41,512 bases of DNA from Isosphaeraceae bacterium (GCA_031291845.1 JARLIH010000503.1:1-41512); one strand, 5' to 3'; positions 1 through 9,221 are shown, numbered from the stretch's first letter. Translations and numbers: made by a program. The notes: a model not told the origin generated them from the sequence alone.

Positions 1-2
1 CC

Positions 3-62
3 CCGCGCCGCAGCGGCGGCGGCGGCGACCGCGGCGGCTACGGCGGACGCGGACGCGACTGA
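3..62 (+). CDS. Glycine/arginine-rich C-terminal tail of a truncated protein (probably RRM RNA-binding protein)
   Basis: Only the last 19 codons are inside the window, ending at the TGA at 60-62. They encode a low-complexity tail made of Gly, Arg, Asp and Tyr in RGG-like and GGYGG-like arrangement. In bacteria such tails are typical of small single-RRM RNA-binding proteins (Rbp family), where the disordered tail helps bind RNA. The RRM itself lies upstream of the window, so the family assignment is an inference from composition only; another glycine-rich protein is possible. The stop codon is followed within 8 nt by a paired palindrome (70-103) that could end the transcript. Confidence 0.5.
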   Translation, partial: PRRSGGGGDRGGYGGRGRD

Positions 63-69
63 TTCGTCG

Positions 70-103
70 GGTGCGTGAAATGCATCGGTGCATCTCATGC
101 ACC
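70..103. repeat. Dispersed palindrome family 1, copy 1 (tandem hairpins)
   Basis: Two 17-nt units lie back to back (70-86 and 87-103). Each is a 7-bp stem around a 3-nt loop, and the two units are also near reverse complements of one another (3 mismatches), so a single longer hairpin is possible. The consensus unit is GGTGCATGAAATGCACC. Related copies lie at 13312-13368 and 23017-23073, with a half copy at 20582-20598. Here it sits just after a stop codon and before the histidine kinase gene, so it may end transcription of the upstream gene. Confidence 0.7.
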
Positions 104-176
104 ACACGCAATATGATCCGTGGGACGCACAGCGGTACGCTTTGCGTCCACCTCGTCTCCCGATCGGACCTTGCCG

Positions 177-932
177 ATGGCCGATCCTAACCTCGAGCTC
201 AACGACGAGCGCGGCGCCAATGCCCGGCTCCGCGCTCAGTACGCCGAGATCGCCCAGCTCGCAGGGGGCCTGGCGCACGAGATCCGCAACCCGCTCTCCA
301 CGATGTGTCTGAACCTCGACCTGCTCGCCGAGGACTTTCAGAACACCGAGACCCCGCGCGACCGACGCATCGCCCAGAAGATCGAGCGGCTCCGCAAGGA
401 GACGCACCGGCTGCAGAACATCCTCGAAGACTTTCTCCGCTTCGCCCGGGCCCAGGCCCTGCGCACGGTCCCGGCCGACCTCAACGTCATCATCGAAGAG
501 ATGCGCGACTTCTGCGAGCCCCAGGCCATGGCCCAGGGTATCGTCGTCCGGACCCACTACGATCCCAACCTTCCCCGCGTCGACGTCGATGTCGAGCTGT
601 TCCGCCAGGCGCTGTTGAACCTGATCCTCAACGCCGAACACGCCATGCCGAACGGGGGAGAGTTGATCCTGACGACCCGCCGCGACGGTTCGGACGCCGT
701 GGTCGAAGTGACCGACACGGGCGTCGGGATGACCGAGGACGTCCGCGCCCGCGTCTTCGACGCGTTTTATTCGACGCGGCCGGGCGGCAGCGGACTGGGT
801 CTTCCCACCACTCGCAAGATCGTCGAGTCCCACGGCGGCACGATCGACGTCCAGAGCGAGCGGGCCAAAGGCACCCAGTTCACGATCCGGCTCCCCCTCC
901 CGGCGGCAGCCGAGGGGCACCATGAAACGTAA
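177..932 (+). CDS. Soluble two-component sensor histidine kinase (NtrB/ZraS-like)
   Basis: This is a 251-aa kinase containing only the transmitter. The H box (LAHEIRNPLS) puts the phospho-accepting His at residue 34. It is followed by an N box with Asn152 (LNLILNAEHAM), a G1 box DTGVGM and a G2 box GSGLGLPTT, the usual HisKA plus HATPase_c order. No membrane segment or PAS/GAF domain is visible, so it should be cytoplasmic and may take its signal from a partner protein. The ATG at 177 is preferred over the ATG at 120 because the conserved region begins soon after it and the extension has no family character. Its end overlaps the longest reading frame of the response regulator downstream (possible ATG at 922), indicating one operon. 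It should phosphorylate the adjacent NtrC-type regulator. Confidence 0.88.
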   Translation: MADPNLELNDERGANARLRAQYAEIAQLAGGLAHEIRNPLSTMCLNLDLLAEDFQNTETPRDRRIAQKIERLRKETHRLQNILEDFLRFARAQALRTVPADLNVIIEEMRDFCEPQAMAQGIVVRTHYDPNLPRVDVDVELFRQALLNLILNAEHAMPNGGELILTTRRDGSDAVVEVTDTGVGMTEDVRARVFDAFYSTRPGGSGLGLPTTRKIVESHGGTIDVQSERAKGTQFTIRLPLPAAAEGHHET

Positions 933-954
933 GCCGACCGAGGGGGAGGTTCCG

Positions 955-2325
955 ATGGAACAACCAATCCGCGTGTTGGTGGTCGACGACGACGAATCGC
1001 ACGCCGAGGCGGTTGCCGAAAGCCTCGAGCGCGTCGGCTACGAGTGCGTCATCGCCACGAGCGGGCGCGACGCGCTCCGGGTCATCGAAGAGCAGACCTT
1101 CGATATTGTGCTGACCGACCTGATCATGGATGAGGTCGGCGGTCTGGAAGTGCTCGCCAAGGCCAAGCGCGAGCTGCCGGATTCGGAAGTGGTCATCCTG
1201 ACCGGCCACCACACGATCAAGACCGCCGTCATGGCCATGCAAGCCGGCGCGACGACCTATCTGACGAAGCCGCTCGATATCGGCGAGCTGCGGACGGTCG
1301 CGGAAAAGGTCTCGCACTCCCAGCGCCTCGCGCGGTCGAACATCGAGCTTCAGAAACAGCTCAACGAGCGGTTCGGCTTCGAGGGAGTGATCGGCAACTC
1401 CCCCTTGATGCACAACGTCGTCGCGCGGCTGCGCCAGATCGCGCCGACGTCGGCCACGGTGCTCATCACGGGCGAAAGCGGCACGGGTAAGGAACTCGTC
1501 GCCAAGGCGCTCCACAACAACAGCCCCAGGCGCTACAAGCCGTTCGTCCCGCTCAACTGCGCTGCGTTGAGCGAGCACATTCTCGAAAGCGAGCTGTTCG
1601 GCCACATCCGAGGTGCGTTCACCGGGGCCGATCGCGAGCGCAAGGGGTGGTTCGAGCACGCGAACGGCGGCACGCTGTTCCTCGACGAGGTCGGCGACAT
1701 TCCGCTCGCCACCCAGGTCAAGCTGCTCCGCGCGCTCGAGTCGGGCGAAATCGTGCGCGTGGGGACCAACGAGCCGATCAAGGTCAACGTCCGGCTGATC
1801 TCGGCGACGAACCGCGACCTCAACGACGCGATCACCGCGGGCACGTTCCGCCAGGACCTGTATCACCGCCTCAAGGTGGTCAGCGTGAAGCTCCCCCCGC
1901 TGCGCCAGCGGCGCGAGGACATCCCCCTGTTGATCGATCACTTCCTGAAGGACTTCGCCGCCTCGCACGCCAAGGTGGTCAACGCGATCACACCCGCCGT
2001 GCGCAAGGCGCTCATGGCCCACTCGTGGCCCGGCAACGTGCGTGAGCTGAAGAACACGATCGAGAGCATGGTCGTAATCGACGCCGACGGCGTGCTCGAC
2101 GTGGACGACCTGACCGAGGACCTCCAGGCCGTCACCACCACCTCGGGCGACGCACCCGCGGGGGCCGACCACCTGATTGGCAAGTCGCTCGAGGAGATCG
2201 AGAAGTACTACATCTCCGAGACGCTCAAGCTGACGAACGGCAATCGCGAAGAGGCCGCGCGGCTGCTCGGGATCGGTGAACGCACGCTGTACCGCAAGAT
2301 CAAGGAATATGGGATCGGCTCGTAG
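955..2325 (+). CDS. Sigma-54-dependent response regulator, NtrC family
   Basis: This 456-aa protein has the full NtrC plan. The receiver domain covers residues 1-120 with the acidic pocket VVDDDES and phospho-acceptor Asp55. The AAA+ sigma-54 activation domain has Walker A GESGTGKE at about 173, the sigma-54 contact loop GAFTGA at about 220-225 and Walker B FLDE near 243. A Fis-type helix-turn-helix is at the C terminus (EEAARLLGIGERTLYRKI). It would bind enhancer sites and use ATP to open sigma-54 promoters after phosphorylation by the upstream kinase. A possible ATG at 922 overlaps the kinase stop, but the ATG at 955 has a strong GGGGGAGG ribosome site 7 nt upstream and begins right at the receiver fold, so it is preferred. 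Its regulon cannot be read here. Confidence 0.95.
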   Translation: MEQPIRVLVVDDDESHAEAVAESLERVGYECVIATSGRDALRVIEEQTFDIVLTDLIMDEVGGLEVLAKAKRELPDSEVVILTGHHTIKTAVMAMQAGATTYLTKPLDIGELRTVAEKVSHSQRLARSNIELQKQLNERFGFEGVIGNSPLMHNVVARLRQIAPTSATVLITGESGTGKELVAKALHNNSPRRYKPFVPLNCAALSEHILESELFGHIRGAFTGADRERKGWFEHANGGTLFLDEVGDIPLATQVKLLRALESGEIVRVGTNEPIKVNVRLISATNRDLNDAITAGTFRQDLYHRLKVVSVKLPPLRQRREDIPLLIDHFLKDFAASHAKVVNAITPAVRKALMAHSWPGNVRELKNTIESMVVIDADGVLDVDDLTEDLQAVTTTSGDAPAGADHLIGKSLEEIEKYYISETLKLTNGNREEAARLLGIGERTLYRKIKEYGIGS

Positions 2326-2371
2326 CGCGAGCGATCTGTTATCGGTCGACACGGGAATTCTCTCATATCAC

Positions 2372-2486
2372 CTCTCCCCTCGGGAGAGGTCGGCCGCGCA
2401 GCGGCCGGGTGAGGGGGCCGCAGGGGCACGTGTCCCGGTTCATCCTAACCCGGCCGCTGCGCGGCCACCCTCTCCCGGGGCGGGAG
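2372..2486. repeat. Large imperfect inverted repeat between convergent genes
   Basis: Two 39-nt arms (2372-2410 and 2448-2486) match as reverse complements at 34 of 39 positions, separated by 37 nt. Each arm also contains its own small palindromes, such as GGCCGCGCAGCGGCC. It lies between the stop codons of the NtrC-type gene (plus) and the YfhO gene (minus), where a bidirectional terminator would be expected, though no T-tract follows either arm. This looks like a dispersed element that was placed or retained at a gene end. Confidence 0.7.
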
Positions 2487-2512
2487 CGGATTCCGATTCA
2501 TACGCAGCGCCT

Positions 2513-5119
2513 CTACATGTCGCCTCGAATCGGTACCTTCGCGGAGGGCAGGGGGGGCCTCGTCTTGGTCCGTTCCGGCCGGATCGCCTCGATACCCGCG
2601 CCCCAGGTGAAACGGTGGAAACCCTTCCCCCAGCGCGGGTGCAGTGCAACGCGACCCGAGGGCGTGACGGCCACCGCAGACGCAAGCACAACCGCCAGGA
2701 TCGCCACCAAACCCCAGACCGGCCAGAACCGGGGCCAATCGAGCAAGCGGTGCTCCGGTTCGAGGGCGAGCAGAGCGCCGGGCCACAGGAGTGCCCCCAA
2801 TGCGCACGCCAGACTGGCGAGGCTGACCGCCAGGCCGAGCTGGAAGCCTTCGGGGACGTAAGAGAACGAAATCGTGTGTTTCCCCGCCGGCAATGCCACC
2901 GCTCGAAACGCCGCGAATGCCGGACGGATCGGCACGGGCCTGCCGTCCAACGTCGCCGACCAGCCCGGGTCGAACGTATCGGCCAGCACGAGGTAGGCCG
3001 CCCCTTCCGCGTCGGTCTCGACCGCGACGTGTTCCGGCTCATCGCGCGTGATGCGGGCATTGCCTTGAACCTCCGTGGTCTCCGCAAGCGGTCGGTCCGG
3101 ATCCTCGACGACAAGGCGCTCTCGCGCCAGCGGCCCGAGTTCCTCCAGGGCCGCACCCGCGGCCTCCTGATCGGCGACGTAAACGGGGCGGCCCATCAAG
3201 CGAGCCCGGGCAAGCGCCCGGAGGTTGCGGAACACCGTGGCCGACCCCACGTTCAAACCCCGGCCGTACACCGGCTCGAAGCGATGCTTCGCGCGGTTGC
3301 CGACGATCACGTGGGTCACGCCCTCGATGTCGAAGCGGCCGATGCCGATCTTCGTGTGCGAGGAGTAGGTCGAGATCCGACTCGAAATGATCGGCGTCTC
3401 ACCCCGCGCTGAACGCAGGTTCCAGGCAGCCGGCAGGCTCCAGTCCAGGGCGTCGCGGACCGCCATGTAGTCGATCTGCCGCTCCACGTAACCCGGCTCC
3501 CCCGAGGAAAAGTCGCAGATGCCGTACAAGCGATCGTAGAGGGGGTCCGACTGCACGAGCCGCGCGCTCGCGGGAGGTACAGCCCAGTACGCAGGCGCGA
3601 CCGTCGGCGCATCGTACCAGTGCGCGCCGACGAGGTCGACCAGGAGGAGGGCCGGCAAACACGCCGCGAGACACAGACGCCGGCGCGGCCGGGCCGTGCT
3701 TACCGCGCTCCTCGCCGCGGCCCAGGCAAGGGCGCTGGTCACGGCCGTCCGCGAAACGCCCCAAACGAGCTCGCGGCCCAGCCAGGTGAACTGCGCCAGG
3801 TTGTACGCACTCTTCCACCGGCCGCGCTCGGTCCAGGCGGGCATGTAGACGAACGCCAGGATCGGCACGGCGCACGCAAGCAGCACGATCACGAACCGCT
3901 CCGCCCGGCGAAGTGACACCAGGCCCGGCCGAGCAAGCCGGTCGACACCCACCGCGGCCAGCGCAGCGACCGCCAGCGAGACCCACAGGTGAAACCGAAC
4001 CGGAATGCGCGAGCTGCCGACGACCGGGATGCGGTGCAGCACGTCGAACAGGAACGTGTACCGGCCAAGCATCAACACGCCGCCGACCCCGACCACGACG
4101 ACCCAGAACGCGACCCAGCGGTCGCGCACAGCCGCCCCCCCGACGACGGCCAGCGCCAGCGCGATCAGGCCCATGTACGCGTTCATCTCGTGGTACGGGA
4201 AGAAGCCGTCCATCCAGTCCGTGTCGCGGGCGCGCGTCCCGTACGCCTCGCGCACGACGAGCGCGGGCAAGAGCTCAGGGCTCCAGGAGCCGTATGTCAC
4301 ATCTTCCCACGCCATCCCGCCGGCCCGGGGCGAGCGGTCGAGCAGCTTCTTCGACGGAACCCACTGCACGGCCGAAAGCCCAATGCCGAGCACGATCAGG
4401 CCGACCGCCATTCCGAACGCCCCCAGCCGCGCGGACGCCCTGCGCTCGGTCAGGCCACGGTACAGACCGTAGGCCCCCAGCAGACCGGCCGTCAGGATCG
4501 TGTCCTGCAAATGGCCCGCAAATACCTGGCAGGCCAGGGCCAGCGCCCCGAGAGCGGCCGAGCGGAGTCGCCCCGTCTCCCACGCCGACTCGAGGGCCCA
4601 GACCGCCAGCGGCACGCTGAGCAACGCGTTGATCATGCTCGTGTGAATCAGGTGCGCCCAGACGAACCCCCCCAGCCCGAACACCGCCGCGCCCGTCAGC
4701 GCGCCGGCCGAACCCACGTGCCGGCGCAGCCAGCCATACGTCCCCAGGCCGGTCAGCCACACCGAGAGCACGGTGTCGAGGTTGAACGCCTTCCATGCCG
4801 CGAGCCACGGGTACAACAGGTACTTGAGCGGGTGCAAGTACCCCGCCTGGCTCTCGCTGTAGAGCGGCAGACCGCAATACAGATCCGGGCACCAGCGCGA
4901 GAACCGCCCCGCGCACAGCTCGCGCGCGAAGAACGCGCGGTAGGGGTAGTTGATCTCGCTCACGTCGAAGAAGAAAAAGGCGCCGCGCAACGTCACGGCG
5001 TTCCAGAAAACGACGACGAGCGCGACCGTCCAGGCCAGGATCGCCAGCAGGTCCCCTCGGCCCCAAGGTTGCGGATCGGGGACCCAAACCGGTTCGCGTT
5101 GCTTGGACGGCGCGCTCAC
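2513..5119 (-). CDS. YfhO family polytopic membrane protein
   Basis: This is an 868-aa integral membrane protein. The N-terminal two thirds hold many hydrophobic segments interrupted by conserved loops rich in aromatic and Pro residues (for example an FDVSEINYPYRAFFARE loop). The C-terminal third holds a soluble beta-rich domain with the YfhO-like signature LADTFDPGWSATLDG, followed by more membrane segments. YfhO proteins are GT-C-fold membrane proteins; one is linked to glycosylation of lipoteichoic acid in Firmicutes, and the planctomycete role is unknown. A longer frame starts at an ATG at 5176, but a GTG at 5119 overlaps the TGA of the upstream gene by 4 nt (GTGA), the usual sign of translational coupling, so that start is chosen. 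It most likely acts with the upstream GT-C-like protein in cell-surface glycan assembly. Confidence 0.82.
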   Translation of the reverse strand: MSAPSKQREPVWVPDPQPWGRGDLLAILAWTVALVVVFWNAVTLRGAFFFFDVSEINYPYRAFFARELCAGRFSRWCPDLYCGLPLYSESQAGYLHPLKYLLYPWLAAWKAFNLDTVLSVWLTGLGTYGWLRRHVGSAGALTGAAVFGLGGFVWAHLIHTSMINALLSVPLAVWALESAWETGRLRSAALGALALACQVFAGHLQDTILTAGLLGAYGLYRGLTERRASARLGAFGMAVGLIVLGIGLSAVQWVPSKKLLDRSPRAGGMAWEDVTYGSWSPELLPALVVREAYGTRARDTDWMDGFFPYHEMNAYMGLIALALAVVGGAAVRDRWVAFWVVVVGVGGVLMLGRYTFLFDVLHRIPVVGSSRIPVRFHLWVSLAVAALAAVGVDRLARPGLVSLRRAERFVIVLLACAVPILAFVYMPAWTERGRWKSAYNLAQFTWLGRELVWGVSRTAVTSALAWAAARSAVSTARPRRRLCLAACLPALLLVDLVGAHWYDAPTVAPAYWAVPPASARLVQSDPLYDRLYGICDFSSGEPGYVERQIDYMAVRDALDWSLPAAWNLRSARGETPIISSRISTYSSHTKIGIGRFDIEGVTHVIVGNRAKHRFEPVYGRGLNVGSATVFRNLRALARARLMGRPVYVADQEAAGAALEELGPLARERLVVEDPDRPLAETTEVQGNARITRDEPEHVAVETDAEGAAYLVLADTFDPGWSATLDGRPVPIRPAFAAFRAVALPAGKHTISFSYVPEGFQLGLAVSLASLACALGALLWPGALLALEPEHRLLDWPRFWPVWGLVAILAVVLASAVAVTPSGRVALHPRWGKGFHRFTWGAGIEAIRPERTKTRPPLPSAKVPIRGDM

Positions 5120-6759
5120 GACCGGGGCCTCGCGGCCGGACGAGGGTTGGGCTTCGACGCACCGGGAACAGGCCACCTCATCACGGCCACGCCTCGACCT
5201 TTCATCAGAATCTCCGCGCCGTCGCGCACCGCAGAATTCGTGTAGGCCACGCTTCCCGTGCCCGGACTGATCACCGTGATCTCAGGGCGCTCCCCAGGCA
5301 GTCCGCGAGTCCACTCCGGGAATCGGTCCGGAAAAATGGTGAACGGCTTCCCTCGCACGCGCCCCCGAGACAGGAACGACAAGCGATACACGTCCCAGTA
5401 ACCGCCGTAGATCAGGCGCACCTCCGGATGGCCGTTCAGCCACTCGAGCGCCGGGTACTCCAGAGGCTCTCGGATCGGCAGCCCGCGCGGGTCGATCCAA
5501 CCCAGCCGAGCATACCAGCGCGCGGTGTCCGCCGTCATCAACAGGGCCACCATCGCAACGGTCAGTACAACGACCGCCTGCCCGCCGTGACCACGCCCCC
5601 AGATCCACCGCAGCGCCAGCCCAAAGCCAATCGCGCCTGGAACGAGCAGCGTTATGAGATATCGGTAATTGTCCGCGTTGAATATGTTCGTGTTCGCGAC
5701 GAACCCGCCCGCCACGACCGCGCCGGAGAGCAGCAGCCCCCAGACCGTCGCCCCTTGGGACACGTCGCGCGGGCGGACGGCCGACCAGGCAAGCGCCGCA
5801 TACGAGAACAGAAAGAGGGACAGTCCCGCCCAGGTCGTCGCGATTGCGAGCGGCGTGGCCTCGCGGTTCGTCGCAAGCGGCGCAGCGCCGCCGAGCGATC
5901 TCGCGTCGGGATCCGACTGGTATCCCGGCAGCCGGTGCCCCGCCACGAGTCGCGGTACGCACTCTCGCAATAGCAAGCGAACATGTTCAACGAGCACGGA
6001 ACGGTCGCGGACCATCGCGAACTGCGCCGGGTAGGCGTCGTACGGTTCCATTCGCCGACCGGCCTCACGGGGCATGGAGCCGGCAACGAAGCCCACGACA
6101 AAAGCCAGCGCCGACCGCCACGCCCGCCGCGACGCGCCGCGCGCCAGCCAGCCACCGATCGCCGCGGGGACCAGACCGGCCAGCGTCGCCGCGAACATCG
6201 AGTCGAGCCACAAGCCTGCGCCACACCACACGCCGAGCAGCGCGGCCCAGCGCCGGCCCCCGCGCGCAAGTGCGCCATAGAGCAACCCGAACGCCACCGC
6301 GTGCCAGGCCGCCGTGAGCACGTGCCCCCCCGTGACGCGACCGCTCAACCAGATTGCCCCCGTCGAGCAAAACGCCAGCGGCACTAGCGCCCCACTGGCG
6401 ACGTCCCGGCCGAACGCGCACCAGGCCAAGGCAAAGACCCCGACCGTGAGCAACAACCACGCAACCGCGCCGCCGCTCACGAGCGTGACCGGGGTCGCTT
6501 CCCAGAGCATGGCTTGCGGCCACGACAGGATGACCGGGAGCGTCCCCATGTAGGGGGTCCCCGGATAATGCCACCGCCAGTGACCGTGGACCGCCTCGAG
6601 CAGGGTCAGGCCGTCCACGGCGAGGTCGCTGTCGAGATGCACCGGCGCGTTGAGAACCAACGGAACACGGACCAAGGCTCCCCAGACGAGAGCTCCCGCC
6701 AGCACGACCCAGGGCCAGAATGAGCGCCCGCGGGTCGGTTCGGGTGGCGTCGGAATCAT
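5116..6759 (-). CDS. Polytopic membrane protein, GT-C glycosyltransferase-like
   Basis: This 547-aa protein has roughly ten or more hydrophobic segments. A first membrane helix (residues ~17-36) is followed by an acidic extracytoplasmic loop (LDSDLAVDGLTLLEA). In GT-C glycosyltransferases of the PMT/ArnT type this position holds the catalytic Asp/Glu that binds the polyprenyl-phosphate sugar donor. The C-terminal part is a smaller soluble domain. It overlaps the YfhO gene by 4 nt, so the two are cotranscribed. The family is inferred from topology and the acidic loop; no signature is decisive, so the substrate cannot be given. The start at 6759 faces the divergently transcribed mutL across about 230 bp. 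Confidence 0.6.
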   Translation of the reverse strand: MIPTPPEPTRGRSFWPWVVLAGALVWGALVRVPLVLNAPVHLDSDLAVDGLTLLEAVHGHWRWHYPGTPYMGTLPVILSWPQAMLWEATPVTLVSGGAVAWLLLTVGVFALAWCAFGRDVASGALVPLAFCSTGAIWLSGRVTGGHVLTAAWHAVAFGLLYGALARGGRRWAALLGVWCGAGLWLDSMFAATLAGLVPAAIGGWLARGASRRAWRSALAFVVGFVAGSMPREAGRRMEPYDAYPAQFAMVRDRSVLVEHVRLLLRECVPRLVAGHRLPGYQSDPDARSLGGAAPLATNREATPLAIATTWAGLSLFLFSYAALAWSAVRPRDVSQGATVWGLLLSGAVVAGGFVANTNIFNADNYRYLITLLVPGAIGFGLALRWIWGRGHGGQAVVVLTVAMVALLMTADTARWYARLGWIDPRGLPIREPLEYPALEWLNGHPEVRLIYGGYWDVYRLSFLSRGRVRGKPFTIFPDRFPEWTRGLPGERPEITVISPGTGSVAYTNSAVRDGAEILMKGRGVAVMRWPVPGASKPNPRPAARPRS

Positions 6760-6953
6760 GAACCGGTCAGCCCCCCGTCCAGACCGCCTGCGACTGTTGG
6801 CCTTGGCACGCCTCGTGTCTCCCCACCGTAACCGTCCAGCCTGTCCCCGAGCAAGGTACGAACGTCGAACCCGCGCTTTCGGCTCCCTCCCGCATCGTGC
6901 CGGCGAGTATTATCAACGTAGCCCATGTCCTCCTTCTGAACAAACGATCAAAA

Positions 6954-6962
6954 TGCTATACT
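6954..6962 (+). promoter_or_regulatory. Candidate extended -10 promoter element of mutL
   Basis: TGCTATACT matches an extended -10 box (TGn-TATACT). It is 31 nt before the mutL ATG in the divergent region between mutL and the GT-C/YfhO operon. No good -35 box is visible, as expected for extended -10 promoters. Confidence 0.4.
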
Positions 6963-6993
6963 GGCCGGAGCTTACCCGAGGAAAAGCGACGCC

Positions 6994-8904
6994 ATGGGAA
7001 TCATCCGACAGTTACCGCCGTCCGTCATCAACCAGATCGCGGCGGGCGAGGTTGTCGAGCGGCCGGCGAGCGTGGTCAAGGAGTTGCTGGAGAACGCGAT
7101 CGACGCCGGCGCCTCGCGCATCGACGTGGCGGTCGAGCGCGGCGGTAAGGACTTGATCCGGATCGCCGACAACGGCAAAGGGATCTCCCCCGACGACCTC
7201 AGTCTCGCCTTCAGCCCGCACGCGACGAGCAAGTTGGCCGACGCGGAGGACCTGTTCCGGATCGCGACCCTCGGCTTCCGGGGCGAAGCCCTGGCGGCGA
7301 TCGCCGAGATCTCGAAGGTGCGCTGCCAGTCGAGACCCGCCGACGCGGCCGAGGGGACCGAGATCCAGATCGATGCCGGTGTCGCCGCTCCCACAAAGCC
7401 GTGCGGCTGTCCGCCGGGCACGGTCATGGAGGTGCGGAACCTGTTCTACAACACGCCCGTGCGCAGGACGTTCCTGAAGTCCGATTCGACCGAGGCCGGT
7501 CACGTCCTCGACATGTTCGCACGCGTCGCCCTGGCCCACCCGACGATCCAATTCACCTTCCGCTCGTCCGGCAAAGTGGTGCACGACCTGCCCCCCGTGA
7601 CGGGCTTGAAAGAACGCGTCGCGGTCTTCTTCGGGCAGGAGCTGGCCGATTCGCTGCTCTGGGTCGAAAGCCAGGTCGAGTCGGTCCACCTCTGGGGCTA
7701 CGTCGGCCACCCGTCGCAGAGCCGGTCGACCGCAAAAGGGCAGTTCCTCTTCGTCGCCGGCCGTTACGTGCGCGACCGTTCCCTGAGCCACGCGCTCGGC
7801 GAGGCCTACCGCGGCCTACTCATGGTCGGAAGGATGCCCGTTGCGTTCCTCCACCTCGAGCTGCCCCCCGAGGAGGTGGACGTGAATGTCCATCCCACGA
7901 AGGTCGAGGTCCGCTTCCGGGAAAGCCAGCGCATCTACAGCCAACTCCTCGCCACGCTGCGACAGACGTTCCTGAAGAGCGACCTGCACTCGCGGCTCCA
8001 GGCGACCGAGGCAACGACGCCGGCCCCGGCGCCGCCCCAGGCACCCGCGCCTTATGCCCTTGCCGAATCAACACCCAACCGCCAGAGCGTGGCCTCCTGG
8101 TTCGGCCCCAGCGCGACTTCACCCGCGGGCTTTCAGCCTTTCCCTTCGCCGGGGTACGCGGGCGGGCCAGCCCAGTCACCTCGGCTCCCCGACTGGGCCC
8201 GTTCGCTCCCGCCCAGCGCGCCCGCAGCACCGGGCGAACCGTTCGACGAGTTCGGGTCGGCCGACCCGGCCCCCATCGTGCCGGCGGAATCGCAGCCTCC
8301 GGCGGAGACAGCGCGAATGGAGGCGTCCGAGCCGCCCCTCAAGGCAATTCAGGTCCACGACAGCTACCTGATCGCCGAAACGCGCGACGGCATGATGGTG
8401 ATCGACCAGCACGCGCTGCACGAGCGAATCCTCTACGAAGAGCTGCGCGAACGCGTCGAACGGGGCGGCGTCGAATCGCAGCGGCTGCTCGTGCCCGAGC
8501 CCGTGCACCTCACCGCGGCCGAGGCCGCCACGGTCCTCGAACAGGGCGAGGTGCTGGCCCGCCTGGGGCTCGAAGTGGAGGGATTCGGGGGCGACACGGT
8601 CCTCGTGTCGAGCATCCCGGCCATGCTGGCCTCGCTTGCCCCGGAGCGATTGCTGCGGGACCTGGCCGAACACTTGCGGTCGAAGCCGCTCGAACCGACG
8701 CGCGACGCCTTGCTCTCGGAGCTGCTGCACATGGTCGCGTGCAAGGCGGCCGTGAAAGCCGGGCAGCGGCTCACGCTCGAGGAGATCGATGCGCTGCTGG
8801 AGCGCCGGCATCTCGTCCACGACGCCCACCACTGCCCCCACGGCCGCCCGACGGCGCTCATCTTCACCAAATCGGAGCTGGAGAAGCAATTCGGCCGCAT
8901 TTAG
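6994..8904 (+). CDS. mutL: DNA mismatch repair protein MutL with endonuclease domain
   Basis: This 636-aa protein is a full-length MutL. The N-terminal GHKL ATPase shows the conserved ENAIDAG (Mg/ATP-binding Glu and Asn), DNGKGI and GFRGEAL motifs, followed by the transducer domain. A long Pro/Ala/Ser-rich linker (about residues 340-450) leads to the C-terminal dimerisation and nuclease domain. The metal-binding motif DQHA-x2-E-x4-E starts at Asp471, and the supporting ACKAAVKAG (about 582) and CPHGRPT (about 614) motifs are present. This is therefore a strand-nicking MutL as found in bacteria without MutH. It acts after MutS recognises a mismatch. No mutS is in the window. A candidate extended -10 box lies 31 nt upstream of the ATG. 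Confidence 0.97.
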   Translation: MGIIRQLPPSVINQIAAGEVVERPASVVKELLENAIDAGASRIDVAVERGGKDLIRIADNGKGISPDDLSLAFSPHATSKLADAEDLFRIATLGFRGEALAAIAEISKVRCQSRPADAAEGTEIQIDAGVAAPTKPCGCPPGTVMEVRNLFYNTPVRRTFLKSDSTEAGHVLDMFARVALAHPTIQFTFRSSGKVVHDLPPVTGLKERVAVFFGQELADSLLWVESQVESVHLWGYVGHPSQSRSTAKGQFLFVAGRYVRDRSLSHALGEAYRGLLMVGRMPVAFLHLELPPEEVDVNVHPTKVEVRFRESQRIYSQLLATLRQTFLKSDLHSRLQATEATTPAPAPPQAPAPYALAESTPNRQSVASWFGPSATSPAGFQPFPSPGYAGGPAQSPRLPDWARSLPPSAPAAPGEPFDEFGSADPAPIVPAESQPPAETARMEASEPPLKAIQVHDSYLIAETRDGMMVIDQHALHERILYEELRERVERGGVESQRLLVPEPVHLTAAEAATVLEQGEVLARLGLEVEGFGGDTVLVSSIPAMLASLAPERLLRDLAEHLRSKPLEPTRDALLSELLHMVACKAAVKAGQRLTLEEIDALLERRHLVHDAHHCPHGRPTALIFTKSELEKQFGRI

Positions 8905-9058
8905 AGGCTTTTTCGAGCGACGGCCATGCTCCGGATGGCTGGGATCGAGCCCGCTAGGGCAACGCCCTCGGCCCCCAGCGACGAGCCACACGAACCCACC
9001 CAGCCGCCGCCGATCTCGGTGAGCTCGTCGTTCCTACGCTCCCCGTAGGAGCGCTTGG

Positions 9059-9077
9059 CCGGACGCTCAGCGTCCGG
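9059..9077. repeat. Perfect 9-bp palindrome
   Basis: CCGGACGCT and AGCGTCCGG surround one base. It follows a second small hairpin (CCTACG/CGTAGG) at about 9033-9050. It lies in the 338-bp gap between the convergent mutL and YfaP-like genes. No coding sequence was recognised in that gap. Confidence 0.5.
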
Positions 9078-9173
9078 ATTGACAATCGCCATGGCAGGAT
9101 CTTCCCGAAAGCCGTCAAGACCGAAAGGACCGACAGCCGATCAAAGGTCTAGAGCAGTTCATGATCTTCCAAA

Positions 9174-9221
9174 GAGGGAGGCTACAGCGCCCCTGGCGGA
9201 GCGCTGTCGCCTCGCTCTTTT
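9174..9221. terminator. Hairpin with T-tract between convergent genes
   Basis: The stem arms are 9174-9190 and 9201-9217 (17 nt each, two mismatches) with a 10-nt loop. TTTT follows on the plus strand, and a CTTT stretch follows on the minus strand. It sits 22 nt downstream of the YfaP-like gene (minus strand) and beyond mutL (plus strand), so it probably terminates transcription from both sides. Confidence 0.65.

Noticed and set aside
880..2352. A 490-aa open frame on the minus strand opposite the NtrC-type gene
   Set aside because: It mirrors a well-supported regulator with all its motifs. The frame is open only because high-GC codons lack stops in the antisense frame.
2276..3412. A 378-aa plus-strand frame crossing the convergent repeat
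   Set aside because: It runs antisense to the YfhO gene, is full of Arg/Pro, and passes through the inverted repeat.
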